Of a DNA stretch of 64,000 bases, positions 1 to 13,582 are shown in pieces. The DNA comes from Echinostoma caproni (Eukaryota > Platyhelminthes > Trematoda > Plagiorchiida > Echinostomatidae): the NCBI GenBank assembly GCA_900618425.1, contig UZAN01039657.1:16996-80995 (forward strand). The letters run 5' to 3'. The notes under the pieces were generated by a model. It worked only from the letters and a program-made list of their open reading frames with translations, did no database searches and was not told the origin of the DNA. The translations under genes and the position numbers were made by a program. The stretch's first letter is position 1; every line of letters starts with the position of its first letter.

Positions 1-2940
1 GGTGGTGCGAGGTAACGGAAACAAGGAAGGGCTGATTCTCGAAGCTCTGCACTCGATTACTTCGTTCAATGTACCCGTCGACATGAACATCAGGCTAACA
101 AAATCAGGTGATGATGGCACACAAAAAGCCAACTGACAGTGATCTCAATAACTCAACTATTTCACTTAACGAATACAAGTTCTGATCATACCATTCCAAT
201 ACACATTTTACGCTTCAATGTGTTGCCATAATTTATTACAATCTATGCAGGAATGGTTAACGTCTATTTCTATTGTTTTCACTTTTTCATCAAAACCCAA
301 AACAAAGGTAAAAATCGCTAAATCGGCTAAGAATGGTGTCGACGTTGTAAACTATCATGCTTCTTAATTTTCCCTTAGTCTAGCTTCGTCTCACTATTTC
401 GCCTTTCTCCACTTCCTTATAATGAGTATCCTTGGATCACCTTTCAAGGCATAGATTTACCCAGTTTCATATGATGTAATATCATAAGTCACCTAGATGT
501 CTTTTCTTGGACGTATCGCTCCCTTCACATTCTCAATCTTCTAACATAAATCTATTCAATCTCATGCAGAATATGGTACATCAATTGGTTTAAATGCAAA
601 TATCCATTTGAGCATCGTTTAGAGGACAATATAATACGTTCTCGGGAATCTGTGAAGTTCCGTATAGCTGTTCTGTACATTTGCAGTCAAATGAATCTGT
701 GGTGATCCAGACTTTCGTGACTGCAATCCATGCATGACTAGGTACAGTTTCATGTCATCCAATCACCGTTTAGGAAGCTCTGCCAATGGTACACCGGGCG
801 AACATGACATCCGAGCTAGTACATATGATGCGTCGNTTACGTGATTGGGGGACGGCCGCTCAACCAACCATATGGGCTATTACCTTCTATAAAACATGCT
901 CTAATTCCATCAATAAATTATAAGCATTTGTCGCTATCAATTCCTCGTGTATTTCATTGGTGTCCGCAGTTCGGGTTGAAGCCAATCCAGTTCTGAGCAG
1001 TACATTATGGGTTATCGTATTTCTACATTCAGTACTATTCCGACTATCACAGAATTCATCGATCCTATGGGAAACATACCCAGAACTAAACGTGAGCAGC
1101 ACAACCGCGCTGCCTGTTGAATCATTAGTTCTCACAATAAAATAAGGTCAGGCAATATGCAACCGTGGGTATGGCTCACTGTTAGGTTTCACCGATAGGA
1201 ATTCGCAGATATTATTTCCGTATCCCGGAATTTCCACACTAAGTTAAAGGGCTCTGTTTACCGATAAACACCAGTGAATATCAGATCTGTGGAATTTGCT
1301 ACGCTTGCTGTTCATCTCAGTATAGTGTTCAACGAAGAAACATAGGTATCAGACAGGCATGTGGATGTCACTGTTTTAGGTTGCATGTGTTAGTATGATT
1401 TCCTTTGTCTTTGAAGTTACAGATTTCATATACTGAGGTACAGCCCTTCTCCATAAGTCATGTTTTGAATCCGGCAGTTAATTGACACTCCTCCGTCGCA
1501 CAAATGTAAACAAATTACCTCAGGTTGGTACCATAGTAGTGAATGTCAATCCTGGATTTGATTCTGAAAAGTGGGTAAATGTTGAACTTTCTGACCATTT
1601 AGTAGTTTGATGAGAGTAAGTGCGATTGAAGATGCCGTCTATCACATGCAGACAACATTGGCTCTCACAGGGATCCATTTATTGACACTGCTGAGGATAT
1701 CCAACCGGTCTGAATGAGTTTCAAGGTGCCTTCTACGGGCAAATTTATGTTTGTTTCTCTTTTCATTCTTCAACTGGGATAAGTGTACAGTCTAGTGACG
1801 AATTTTCATTGAAATCCACTACAGTCGCTTACATGGTCTCCAAATCTCCTATTACGTTTTCCACATGTGTTGCAGGACAAGTTATATCTGAGTAGTAAAT
1901 GATCTGAAACATACTCTCCAGTTCGATCTAAATTTTAACCTCGGATAACAAGTATAATTTAGCAATAGCTTAATCACCGTCTGAATACGATAAATCACAT
2001 GATTCGTCGCCAGATTTTTGCGTTTCAGATCCATTTGCAAAATCCGAATCGGCGATCGCGATTGTAAACAAGCCCCTCCGGACAGAAATGCTCTCAGTGT
2101 GCTGAACCTTCCGGATTACACAAATTGTTCACTCGATTGTGTTCATTTTGTGAACCGGATTGACTTCTGCCTGACCGGCGTGATTCACCCATACCTATAC
2201 AAACAGACACGTGCGCATGCGCATATACGAATCTACACATATTGCCTCTATGACCTCGCAAAAGACAGTGTCCCGGAGTAGGTTGGCGCCATAACTAAGA
2301 CGCGGGGTAGGTGCGTATTGAGACTGCAGACGCATTTTCATCAGTCGAAACAGTCTGGAAATCTAACTGACTTTTTCTCTATGGGAACCAGTAGTTTGGT
2401 TCCCAGATAAAACACGCGTGAATAAGCATTACACACACACTAAAGCAAGACTTCTGTAATGATGGGTTCCCAATCATTTGTTCTGTGGAGTGAACAAAGT
2501 GGATTGCCTTGAACTTCAAACTAGTGACTGTGTGCATTTCAGAATCCCCAACTATATTTCAATCGCGGACCATTTGGTAGGAAAGTGCTACCACGTTCAG
2601 CAATCCCTTTTATCGGTTAAGTCGAAAGTCAAGCTTTGTTATAGTTTCATTATGATGGATTTCATTTTTTCAACAATAAAACCATGTTAATCCACTTTGA
2701 CTCTTCTTTCGTTTCGTTCCTATTTCATAAGTTTGGAATTTCATTTTTCCACTTAAGAATGGCTACAACGATCACTTTGAAGTAATATTTAGTAGAGAAT
2801 TTCATCGCTTCTTCGGGTTAACCGATTGAGCTCAGGCTGATCGGTACCAAACTGAAACGGTCGACCAAATTAGAAAGAGATAAAACCGAGCGATTCAGTC
2901 TGTTAGGTTTTGTAAGGCAGCGCTGAAAACTGTCTTCTTG
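1..2940. other. No gene recognised
   Basis: A+T-rich sequence with only short open frames (under 90 codons) that show no recognisable domain. There is one ambiguous base at 836. I see no transposon motif, tRNA-like promoter boxes or long repeat here. Confidence 0.6.
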
Positions 2941-3146
2941 ATATCTTTTTTTTCTTTTTTTCTTTTCATGTTACTTCCTTTTATTGAATATACAAAGATA
3001 CAATTTTCAGGAAGGGGGAAGCGGCCAATCAAAGGGCTGCCATACAATACACAAGTGGGGAAAATCAGGCGGTGGTGGTGGGACTCGAACACTCGTCCTC
3101 GGGGGTGATAATTGGTGACGTTACCACCGGGCCATCACCGCCGGCA
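2941..3146 (-). mobile_element. tRNA-derived SINE, family A, copy 1
   Basis: Read on the minus strand, this has a tRNA-like head followed by a unique body and an A-rich tail. The RNA polymerase III box A is TGGCCCGGTGG (complement of 3124-3134) and box B is GTTCGAGTCCC (complement of 3080-3090), about 33 bases apart as in a tRNA. The body runs through 'CAGCCCTTTGATTGGCCGC' and ends in TTCAATAAAAGGAAGT, then an A/G-rich tail (the T-rich stretch at 2946-2968 on the plus strand). A second copy with the same head, body and tail lies at 27240-27413, which is the main evidence that this is a family and not a chance tRNA match. The ORFs overlapping it are spurious. It carries no protein and would need a LINE's machinery to move. 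Confidence 0.8.
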
Positions 3147-5555
3147 ATCTTTGGCAACGAATATCGAGCGACGCTGTTTTTGAAGACTGGATGCTGCTCA
3201 TGAAAACCAAACAACCTGAATGGGTACTCGTATGAAATATGCGGTCGGAAGATACCAGTGAAGGAATCTTTTAGTGCATCGTTCCTATTCAAACGCTATT
3301 AGACTAGAAAATTAATCATCAGCAATTTTATAGAATGAAAGGTTGATCAAAGTTGGAGTTTGGTGACAAACTTTTTGAATGATCAACTTTCGTTGGGTAT
3401 CAACATGTTTGAATCATCCCGCAAACCGACAGTCGTGGAAAGCAGCCATCCAAAATATATACGAATCTGACTTATACTCACGCAGACGCCAGTAGCCTAA
3501 ATGTTTCCAAATTAGGATAACCAAGGCTTGTCTCAGAATGAAACTAGACCGATATTAGGCAGAACTTTATAAAAGACTCCCAATCTTGTTAGATACTGTT
3601 TGCAACTTTCAAGAGGGAGGAAAGAAACAGTATCTGAGAAAGCGAACAAAGTCCGATCTGGACTACTGTGAACCAAATACCGATTGCAATGAGGTTGAAA
3701 TGGATGATTGCACCATATGTGAGTGTCGGAAGGAAAGCATAGCTGCTTCAAAGTGTTTTGAAATAGACAAACAAGTTGAAGAGAGTGTTGTTGCAAACTC
3801 AGGATCAGATATTGCTACCATTAGGGTGTGCAGAGTGCTTTTTGGCAACTCAAGAGCTCAAATTAAAATATCGGTCAGCCTACTGGCACGTAGTTGAGAA
3901 GTCACCCAGCATCCAACCACATTCTTTAGGGACTTTATCAATAAGCTGCTTTTATCTCTTCCATATAGACATCTAGCTAAGGCATTCGTTTCAATTTCCC
4001 TCAACATTCCGAGGACTTTCAAACCGTACCCATCGAGTTTGACCAGCAGTGCTCAATGTGGTACTTCAATTTAAATTTATATTTTCAATGAAACCCCGTT
4101 ATAGGTCTAAGAAAATTGTTGTTGAAAATCGATTTGATTTAACCTGGTCCTCGATTGAAATGTTAATCGAACATAAGAAATAATGGAAACAAGGCCAAAA
4201 ATTGAACTTCATTTCACTTTTGACTCACCACGATTTCAAAAATACTTTATTTACAACAATATGCAACAACAAGATTACCTCCCATGTTTGTTGAAATCTG
4301 CCTTTTTTAAAGCAGCACCATTTCTAACCTAGATAACGTGATTCTGTTCAGCGTCCTTTAACTCATAATGAACAATTGTCGAAGTCACACATGTTTAACC
4401 TAAAGAAACTATCAACTGTTACATTCAATTCCATCAAAGATTTCACGTTTACTTCATACTTCTCATCCCTGGAAAATTCCTAAATATTCATCCCACTAGA
4501 GCGATGAGTTAAACTGTGCTGTGACGTGATGTGCTCAACCGAGAAAGTACATTTTCAGATGTGATGGGCATTTTAAAAACGGATTTCCTCCATATGTGTA
4601 CGGCATGCTGTTTACTCTGTAAATCTTTTGCTATATGTACCATACTTCATGATAGTCCCTCAGCCTGAATGGCCTCGTGTATGGTGCATTATTTAAGTCT
4701 TGGTGAATGGGAATTCTTACCCAACTGCTGTCGGATTTTCGAATGCTAACCTTTCAAAATAACTACTGATGCCTCCAACAGTGAAGTAGTCACGTAAATA
4801 AGAGCTGTTTTGACACGTCTACACTCAGTAAAGAACCCATCTGTAGAGAGTGCTAAATGTACATTGGACCAATATGTTTTGCATTGAAGGCAACTGGAAA
4901 CAGCTGCAGGGCCCTTTGTCGCTGATATTCTTATGACCATTTTTGTGCACGAAGACAATCCACACAGCCAAATCCGATTAAAAAACAAATAATCTGTATT
5001 CAGCCGATGTATGTAGAGATGCTGAACTACAAGATTGTCGCAGCTGTATACGTTTGTTTCTCAGATTAAAGTGTTTCCCACTTTATGAACCTCGATTTCC
5101 ATCAGAGACAATGATATCCCATAATTATCTGCAACCAAAAAACTCAGATACTCTCTGGAAACCGAACTACTGGTTCGAGAGTTTATGTCCATAAACGTCT
5201 TATCATGAGAACCATTATAATGAATAGGAAAGTATACGAAACTGATCTCTGTAGTAACTAGTGTTTGAACCTCTTTTTCATTCAAGTTGAGCAAAACTAT
5301 CATCTATTTCATTTTCGACTATCACTCCGCATTGACGCCTCTTTAGAAGTAATCAAAGTACATACCTATTAAGTATGCAAATCGCTTCACATCGAAACAG
5401 AGATTTTGATTTTGAAATATTGTCCATGTTGTCCATAATACTTCTCAGTACGAATGACTTATCAATGGGATCCTTAATCAACAAGACTTTTTGAGTGCAA
5501 AAAATACGAATAAAAAATACTTCAAAAAAGGAATTCGTCGTGTACGGTGCAAATG
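3147..5555. other. No gene recognised
   Basis: Contains an imperfect hairpin at about 3336-3392 (arms sharing GTTGATCA/TGATCAAC) and a 103-codon open frame at 3586-3897 that starts at TTG, is cysteine-rich in the middle (a CTICEC stretch) and matches nothing I recognise. The remainder is A+T-rich with no identifiable feature. Confidence 0.5.
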
Positions 5556-5560
5556 AAGCG

Positions 5561-5715
5561 CAAACTGGAAAGCCAGGAAACAGAACAGCTGGTTCGACCT
5601 GGTTGGGTCTCATCAGCAGTGCGAATCCATCGACCCAAATGAGGATCGATCCTGGGACCTTACAAGCAAAACGCAAGCATGCTTCCCACTCGACCATCGG
5701 GCAGCTGATTAGACC
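5561..5715 (-). mobile_element. tRNA-derived SINE-like element, family B
   Basis: On the minus strand, box A TGGTCGAGTGG (complement of 5686-5696) matches the consensus TRGYNNARNNG exactly. A degenerate box B, GGATCGATCCTC, follows (complement of about 5641-5653). Downstream is a body with 'ACTGCTGATGAGACCCAA', then 'AGGTCGAACCAGCTGTT' and 'CTGGCTTTCCAGTTTG'. The same body motifs recur at 22086-22172, and the 'TGCTGATGAG' core recurs at 21776-21885 and, with one change, at 26583-26700. The open frames crossing it on both strands are not genes. Confidence 0.6.
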
Positions 5716-8700
5716 GTTTTTCATTTTCCATTTACAACATGTAGCATAAACAATTTTTGCGAGCTTGTTGCGAGCATCGCGCCTCACTCATCTCAGTACC
5801 TAACTTGGGAGTTTTGTCTCGTTTGGAAATCTTCACAACCTGATTTCTTTGAAGGTTCCCTTGGCCATATTGAATCTCATGGTCGTTTGGAAGGGGTAAT
5901 TAGTCCTATTGTTTTCGTACTAAAACGTATCAACGGAGTAAGTCACAGTTTCTCATATAAAGAGAAAAAGAGTGGATAAGGTGGTGATTGTCATTACACC
6001 TCGACCCCATAGAAGACCTAATGAAATAATGTCGGTCGTTCGAATTATCATTGAGTTAGTAGAATGACTGGGGTGAAAATTCATACTGATTTATTAACGA
6101 CAAAGTTTATTTCGATCAATCAAACTAAAACCTGTTTTGTGGTGCAAAAGAAACTAAGCGAAGTATTTAACTTATTATCAGTATTGGTCAACAAGCAATC
6201 AAAAGTAGGGAGCCTTTGCGAAGTCGCACTCATGATGTTGCCTAGCCTGGCTACGAAAGGTCTGTGAAGGCCACTTCAAGCTCGGAGAACACAGCAACAC
6301 CGACGTCCTTTACAGTGAGAAATTCAAAAGGGCATTCCAAATTTAAAAGAACTGCTAAAGATAAGGCGCTCGACTGATTCAACTGATTCACAATTCGTTC
6401 CCTTTCTCCTTCTTGGGTGGAGTAAATGTAAATCAAGCAGGTGCCAAGAAGCTTGCATTCTGTCAGACACGGATTAAAGCAAACTTTTGCACCCAGGGGA
6501 GATACCAAAAGATCAACTACCGGTTGAAACAAGTTGATAGGATCTATACACACTGATCAAATTTCTTCGTATTTAATTTATTTTTCCGAACAAGAAATTG
6601 AACAAATATGTTATTTCAGGAAACGGCTATTCGAAGAACTGTCAGGCAACATAAGACTATATCAGTGCAAATCACAGAAATGATCTCCTACGTGATGTGA
6701 TAATATCCTCAATCCTTCGACCACTACCGCGTACCACTTATACATCCTTTGTGTAGAAATGCAATTGAATGACGAGAGATTCGGTTTCAGTGAGGATCCC
6801 AGTGGATGTGAATAAAATGACCTATCCTAAGGCAACTGTCAGTATCTGTTCTCTGCCCGTGGCACGGCAACATAACTTGTGGAGTTTAAACGAAATTATA
6901 CAATGAAACAACCTATTTCCTAAACTCCGAATGCCATCCAGAAAGTCATTATTATCATCAAGCCTGTTATTAAGTTCATTCATTCAGACTTCCTCGTGAA
7001 GGCATGAGGACAACAATGATTCTTTTACAGCATACAAAACAGCAAACAAAAAATAGCTTTTAATGACTGATCGTGAGATCTGTGCCGATTGAGGGATGCT
7101 ACAGAAAGTATGTTGAATGACAACCTTATCATTGGCTTCAGTTTTTCTATCTCTTTAGTAACCAAGTAAAAATTATCCTGCTAGATCGCAGTTATAAAAT
7201 CACAAGTTTGTTTTCAGCGATAGATCTAAAGCGTTCAGTAGTTAATGCTCAAACCTGATATATTTCAAACTCTATTTTTTTTATTTTTCAGTGCTTCCAA
7301 CCATACCTTGTAAAAATATCGCAAATTTACTGCAAAGCAAATCGAGAAAAATAGAGAAAACCTTGGCGCATCCAGGCTTGTTACCATTTGATGCAAAGAA
7401 AGGGGATTGTGTGGTAGTGAGATAAAAATACAAGATCTGCCACTGGGGATATTTAGGTGTCCGTTACCGTCTAACCATTATCGTATTTGTGCGTCTACTT
7501 CCATTTTTCTCACCTTTAACCCCGACGGGTTTTAGCCTCTCAAGTTAGGTGTGTGGCTGAAAACATTTCACTGATTCCGGGAGGGGGTCCAGTGATGTTC
7601 ACTGCTATGTTGGCACATTTACTGTAAACGAAGCAGTTCTATCTCACTCGTGAACAACAAGATCACGATGTTGTTATGAGAGAGTGCATCATAAAACAGT
7701 TCTGGATTCTCTTCTATGAATGCTTTCAAATATGAGAAAATTCGGTCAAATCAGGTTAAGCATGTTTTACGTTCACCCTGACGAATGCTTTCTATGCTTT
7801 CTTTGAAATGTTTGTTTTTTATATTCTAGATGCTGATAATGGTATTGGGAGGCTGAAAGCACTATAAAAAATCCGATTTCGTTTCTGCGGCCTATTCCAA
7901 GTTGCTCGTTTATATCGATCATTCATTCAGCACCGAACTTGCCATTTTCGGGCCAGTCAATCAATGTTAAGGCCTGACGAAGGGCGCCTAACCATAAGGT
8001 TTCTCGTCAGTCCAGAGTGGATACGTTCCAAATGTCGGACAGTTAGGTTTACCACAGAGGAATCAGACAGGGCTAAGATTGGGTGGTGGGTTGAATGAAA
8101 AATGACTAGACGCAGTTGTGCTGTTATGTTTAGGTAACCTGTCGATGAAGTACATCGACCATGGATTTTGTATTTTCCTTTGATCCCCATAATTCAGATT
8201 GGTTTTTTTTCTATAGTACCCGTACGTTCATCCCCACAATCCGAGGTCAGTGTAGAAAATGGCAACATGATAAACCCGATGATCATGTGCGAATGAATAT
8301 ACACACAAATCAATACGCCAGAAAACTCACCTCTGAAATTAACCCAATTGATTGAAAACGTTTTGCACCCGATTGTGTGACGGACAGGTCGCGGTAAGCG
8401 AAGAAGCGCATGGGGCACACATTGCAATGATGCATACATGCATACACACACCAAATCAATAGGCACACGAACTTACTGCAAACGTGACTCACGCTATTCA
8501 GTCACTGACCAACTCAGTTCACTCAGCCAGTTGCCTGCGTTCGACAGAATTTGATCTACAATTCTTTCTTTCAGCTATGGTTTAAACTGCATCAAAATGT
8601 GGTGGTATGAATCAGAGCATAGACACGGCACGAAGGTTTGACATCTAATGATTTAAGGGGCTACGTGACAGTCGCAAGACATTTTGGTTACTCTTGAGAG

Positions 8701-9955
8701 GTTTTGGTGGCGTAGGGAACCAAGTGCATCACGTATACAAACAGGGTCGCCATTGGTTAATGGGCATAGTTGAAATCGATGAATAGTGTGAGCGAGAAAA
8801 ATTGTTCATAAAGGTGTTGCTGCAAAGTGATCATGTTGTTATGACTATTAACACCACCGTATACAGTGCTTTGCTACCAATATCATGCAGTTGCACAATT
8901 AGGTCGGTTGAAGATCACTAAAGAATGACAGAAGAGTTGAACATAGACGTATATATGGAAGCCCATGTTTATACAACCGAATTAGCGTTATTCGATTGCG
9001 TACTGTATTTGTCTCATGAGAGTCTCAGGATGGACAAAGGAAAATTTGCTCGGAACAAGAAGTTCAGTAATTTATTGCTCATTTTTTGTTGACCATGCAT
9101 ATTTCCGTCCTTCTAGTGGTCGCCGAGGTCTCTAAAGTTGCTGAGTATCTTCTCTGATGAACTATGAAAAAGAATTGCGGCCTAAGGCAACGAGAATTAC
9201 CTATGCCAATGATTGATTAGTTGGTATCAATCCATCTGAGGAAGCATGCTGAAATCTGGATTAACATCACTAAGTGCGAGACTTCTTTGGCACTGCCACT
9301 ATGTAGTATGACCATAATAAGTCCAGTGTGCGTTGCAGTATTCCGTTCGTTGCTGCTGTGCCCTTATGTTGCCTCAGGACCATTGTTCACAAAGCTGTTA
9401 CGGGTTATTGTTGGAGGTTGGAACCTGCAATTGGGCGATTGGAGTATTTCAAAAACCTCTAATTTAGCTCACCTGAGGGTAATGTTTTCACCAGCGCTAA
9501 CGTGAAGTTATTTGTTGAAACAGCTGGTTTATAAAAGACTTTCAAAGACGACTAAACGAATGAATATTTGAACTCAATATTTTCATTTGGAAAGCTTATT
9601 TGTTCATAGGTGTACCTTTGTTTTTCTCTTCGATATTTATTGGTGATACCTACATTACTTGGATGATCTTCACAGATAAATCTAGAAATGAGCTATCCTC
9701 TTGAATGTCGGAAAAGTGTACGACAAAATATGAACCACATTTTAATAGTCAGTAAAATCTACTGAATCAATCCGTAAAATAAGATGCCCAGAGTTTTGGG
9801 AGTTCTTCGAGTAATTTCCTGCCAGATTGAATGGTAACATGGTAACACGATATTTTTGGCCGTATTCCTCTTAGCCCCGTGGAAATCAGAATCTTAAACT
9901 AACAAGATCTACTCATTGCCATTCATGCAAAAGGTAACCACCCCAGCCATCAAGA
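5716..9955. other. No gene recognised
   Basis: Only short open frames without recognisable domains. A 77-codon minus-strand frame at 7957-8190 looks protein-like but has no family match I can name. No transposon, RNA gene or large repeat was seen. Confidence 0.5.
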
Positions 9956-10759
9956 CGAGAGTGCACCTTGACGTGGTGTGATGACTTGCGTGTCTTCATG
10001 ACTCTACAAGCTATTCAGGATGATTGCTCACAGTCGCATATCCAATCATGCCTGAAACGTCACTTGATAGAGGTCAGACAAAGCTCCGTCTAACAAGGCC
10101 GGCTGCTTGGGCACCTTTTAGCTTCAGCGGCATATTCTTTCTCGCCAGCAACTAAACATGAGAGGGACAGTAAAACGGTCGAAAATTCCCCGTTAGGTGG
10201 ACGCGGCAGCGGGATACCTGGGGCTTCCTACCAACGGTGGGAGAAGACTTCGTAATTCAATGGACAGTTATCACCTACCTAAGCTGGACAGCCCCCAGGT
10301 AATAAGGTGATGTCTCATTGCCTCCTTTTTGGGCGCGTCAGAATAAGGGCCAATCCGGCAACGGCGATTCGATAATGAACACACCAGCGAACAACACCAA
10401 AACCCGAAGGCCTCGCGTGAAAGGTCCCTAGAAGTTCCCACACGAGTGCTTGGGTCATGCTCCATCGTTGTATTTACGCCTCAATGCCTTGTGGGTTAGA
10501 ATTTTGACTCAAAGGCTCCAGTTAGGGCTCCCGAAGAAATACCCTTCGTCGGTATGGGATACCGCGAAGTATGCTGTGTACCGAGTTCCTGGATACCCAT
10601 TTAGAAAATCTACTTTTTCATCTGTCCCATCCTTCCACATCCCCGAATCTTTCGAGATGCCCTCTGTTTGCACCATCCATAGGATATCACTCAGTGTTCA
10701 ACTGATAAGGTCAACCACTCGAGAAGCTATCAGAGTTTTGAAACCAACATTTCCTTTCA

Positions 10760-11560
10760 TTTAAGCGTTTCCAATGTTCGCAAGCTATCACAATGATCAA
10801 CAAGCTGCCTTAGCTAGAACCCTTAAAACTTTGAATTTAGACGTATACTGTTTCTCCGAAACACATATACCAGATCCACCTCAATAATCATCTTGAGATC
10901 TCCAGATGTGATCTCACCCTCACTCTTCACTCTCCGNCTCCGTGTGTCAGACAATTCGGCATCCGAAGCTGGAGTTTTTGTTGGTGTCAAGGCCGAGGGC
11001 TCGCTTCTTGGCTGGATTCCAGGCAGTAATCGACTGTGTGATGTACGTCTCATCGGTTCAGTGCGGATCAACAGCTACAGAACGAAGCGTCGGTGCCTAT
11101 TCGTCGTATCTGTGTATGCCCCTACCGATTGCAGCTCTACAAAAACGAAGGATGAACTCTACAAGGACCTCTCTCAGCTGTTTCGGAGTGTTCGATCAAC
11201 GGGCATCGTGGTGGTCGCTGTAAACCTCGGTGCTCGGATATGATCTCAGGACAAATTCCAAAGGTTTCTTGATGGTATTCATGCAATCGTAGCCAACCGA
11301 CGGACAACGGAGGTTGCCTACTTCAACTTTAGGCTGACCACAGATCGTTCCCGTCAAGCGCAAAGAAACGAAACCGCCTTATGTGAAGACCGCCAAACTG
11401 TTCACAGCGACTTACTCAAATCGACCACATTGCATCAACTACCGGTGGTGTGGATCCATTCAACACTGTGGCTCTTACTGGTCATCACCTCTGGACACGG
11501 ACCATGCTCCGCTACGAAGCAGATTCTCCCTACGTTTGGTAAACAATCACAGAAAACCCA
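10760..11560 (+). pseudogene. LINE apurinic endonuclease domain (RTE-like), degenerate
   Basis: The region starts with 'QQAALARTLKTLNLDVY' and the conserved 'CFSETHIPDP', where the catalytic glutamate of APE-type endonucleases sits. It passes through 'FVVSVYAPTD' at about 11100-11135 and 'LFRSVRSTGIVVVA' at about 11180-11220. The usual GDxNA motif is replaced by 'VNLGAR' at about 11220-11240, so the catalytic aspartate is lost. The C-terminal 'DTDHAPLRS' at about 11490-11515 keeps the histidine of the SDH motif. An N at 10937 and several frame changes interrupt it. It once nicked target DNA to prime reverse transcription. Confidence 0.75.
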
Positions 11561-11599
11561 ACGGAAACGGATGCCTACAATATTATTTCAGTAATAATT

Positions 11600-12880
11600 G
11601 CAAATCGGCCTTCAAAGCGGAACTTTCTGATGGCCTTTCACCGCAACCATCAGTAGAACTTATTGAACGCTGGACGGTAATCAAGGAAGTAATCCGAATG
11701 TCATTCAAACCAACGGCGAAATTCTGTTGCACGTTTAAAATTAAAATTGATCCTCTCCTTGGCTGCGGTGCCCTGCTGTACGTTTTCAAAGCTATTCCTT
11801 CTTATGCTAAATACGAAAAAGCGCACAAACCCCTAAAAAAACGTTAGCTCATTAATAGCCTAAGGAATGACCACAGAAAGTGTTTAATACGGAAGTGTAG
11901 GAGAAGGCTACTGTGATCGGTAATACTCGTTATCTTCTTCGTTTGATTAGGAGTACGGGCCCAAGGAAAGTAGGCGTGAGGTACTTGAGAGTCTTCCAGC
12001 ACATTGATTCATACTAAGCAACGCTGTCTTGCACGATGGGCAGAACATTTTAAGCTAGCCCCTGTCCACACAAAACTTCCAAATACCTGCTTCAACAGGG
12101 CAAATACTGTCAGTCGATACCAGGCCTCCATCGTAAATGGAGGTTACCCGGGAAATCAGTCATCTCAAAAGGTTCAAGGTCTCCGGATGTAATGGGCTGT
12201 CCCCATCCGTATTTGAGGATGGGGGTTCAGTGTTAGTCTTTGAGTAAACGAAACTCCTGAGAACAGTGTGCCAGAGAGAACAGGTCCCAACTGAATGGCG
12301 TTCATCGGTCATCATACCGATTTACAGGAAAGGTGACAGATTTTCCTATGAAAACCACAAGGGAATTAGTTAAATCAATATCGTCTCCAAACTTCTCGCT
12401 GGTATTAAACCCCATCGATTGTATACCCCACGTGAAGAGTGCACGCATGAGAACCAGGCTGGGTTTAGACCCAGTCGAGATTACATAGACATAGTTTCAG
12501 CCTTCGTTAAATTTTAGAACTTAAGCACTACATTCATAGCTCCACAATTTCTGTCTTTCTCAATCTGAAGGTGGCTTTCGGTTCAGTGCACTGCTCTAAT
12601 CTCTGGCGCTGCTTCTATCTGAAGGATATACCTCAGCATTTGATTTATTTTTTTTGCGGTCTCGTTATGCCAATAACCGAGTTGCATCTTATGGCAACTT
12701 TTCGCACGAGTTCACCATGAAAACTGTAGTGTCCTTCAGTCTTGACCTCTCTCCCCGTTTTTATTTAACTCTGTCATATATTTAAATCTTGCATCAGTTT
12801 TATTCTCGTGCGAGGATAGCGGCATCCATTTGCCCCCAGGTGCTAGACTGCCTGGAGTATGCAGACAATATTAAGCAAAA
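11600..12880 (+). pseudogene. RTE-like LINE linker and reverse transcriptase core, degenerate
   Basis: RT fingers and palm are recognisable in shifting frames: 'VIIPIYRKGDRFSYENHKG' at about 12308-12364, 'ENQAGFRPSRDYID' at 12449-12490, and a palm A motif 'VFLNLKVAFGSV' at 12553-12588. In active relatives the first palm motif has Asp; here the codon at 12562-12564 is AAT (Asn). Palm motif C reads YADN (codons from 12858) instead of YADD. Both metal-binding sites are therefore altered. It originally copied element RNA into DNA at the nicked target. Confidence 0.8.
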
Positions 12881-13582
12881 ACGTTGAGGATCTAGATAAG
12901 ATTCAGGCTTTTCTGGATAATCTGAGTGCTATTATATTCGTTATACGTTTCGTATCTTTAAGGTATGAAATGTTGCTGTATCATTGGGTTGGCCAAGCCC
13001 CCAATCGAACGTTAACTGGGGAAGTAGTAGAGGAAGTTGACAAATTCTGCCATTTAGACGGATATATCTCATCCGGCGGACGCGTCACGGATAAAGTATA
13101 GGCAAGAATACAGAAGCCTCGATTGATATTTGCCAACTTGAGACATCTGTGGCGCCGTCGCATCATCCGGCTGTCCACGAAGGGTCGAGTATATGTTGCA
13201 GCAGCTTGGTCAGTACTGTTCTACGATGCAGAGATTTGGCCGATGTGGGAACAGAATAAAAAAAGAATGTCGGTGTTTGAACACCGCTGTCTTCACAGCA
13301 TTACACGGATCTGGTGGTCCAACCGTACAAACAATGCTGATCTTAGGCGTAGAGTTTTAGGCAATCGCGGTCGTCTACTGGAGTAAATGGTTGATGTTCA
13401 CAGATTACGTTGGTTGGGACATGTATTGCGTACATCACCAAATAGGTTGCCACTGTGCAAGATGTTTGCCAGGGGAGGCAGTGGATGGAAAGAGATCGAG
13501 GGCGGTCAAATTAGGACATGAGCGTATGAAAACCCTATCCAGGACACTGGGTCACGTAGGTACCGTTAGGCTCCCTAGATGA
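12859..13582 (+). pseudogene. RTE-like LINE thumb and C-terminal region
   Basis: Follows the degenerate YADN. 'VDKFCHLDGYISSGGRVTDK' lies just before a stop at 13099-13101. Next come 'VYVAAAWSVLFYDAEIW', then 'FEHRCLHSITRIWW' at about 13276-13318, and, after a stop and frame change, 'HRLRWLGHVLRTS' at about 13398-13436. This series is the typical tail of RTE polyproteins and is the strongest clade evidence in the element. At least two stop codons and one frame change separate the blocks. Confidence 0.8.

Noticed and set aside
3586..3897. 103-codon cysteine-containing frame
   Set aside because: Starts at a non-ATG codon, matches no known family and has no splice or promoter support; this length can arise by chance in 64 kb.
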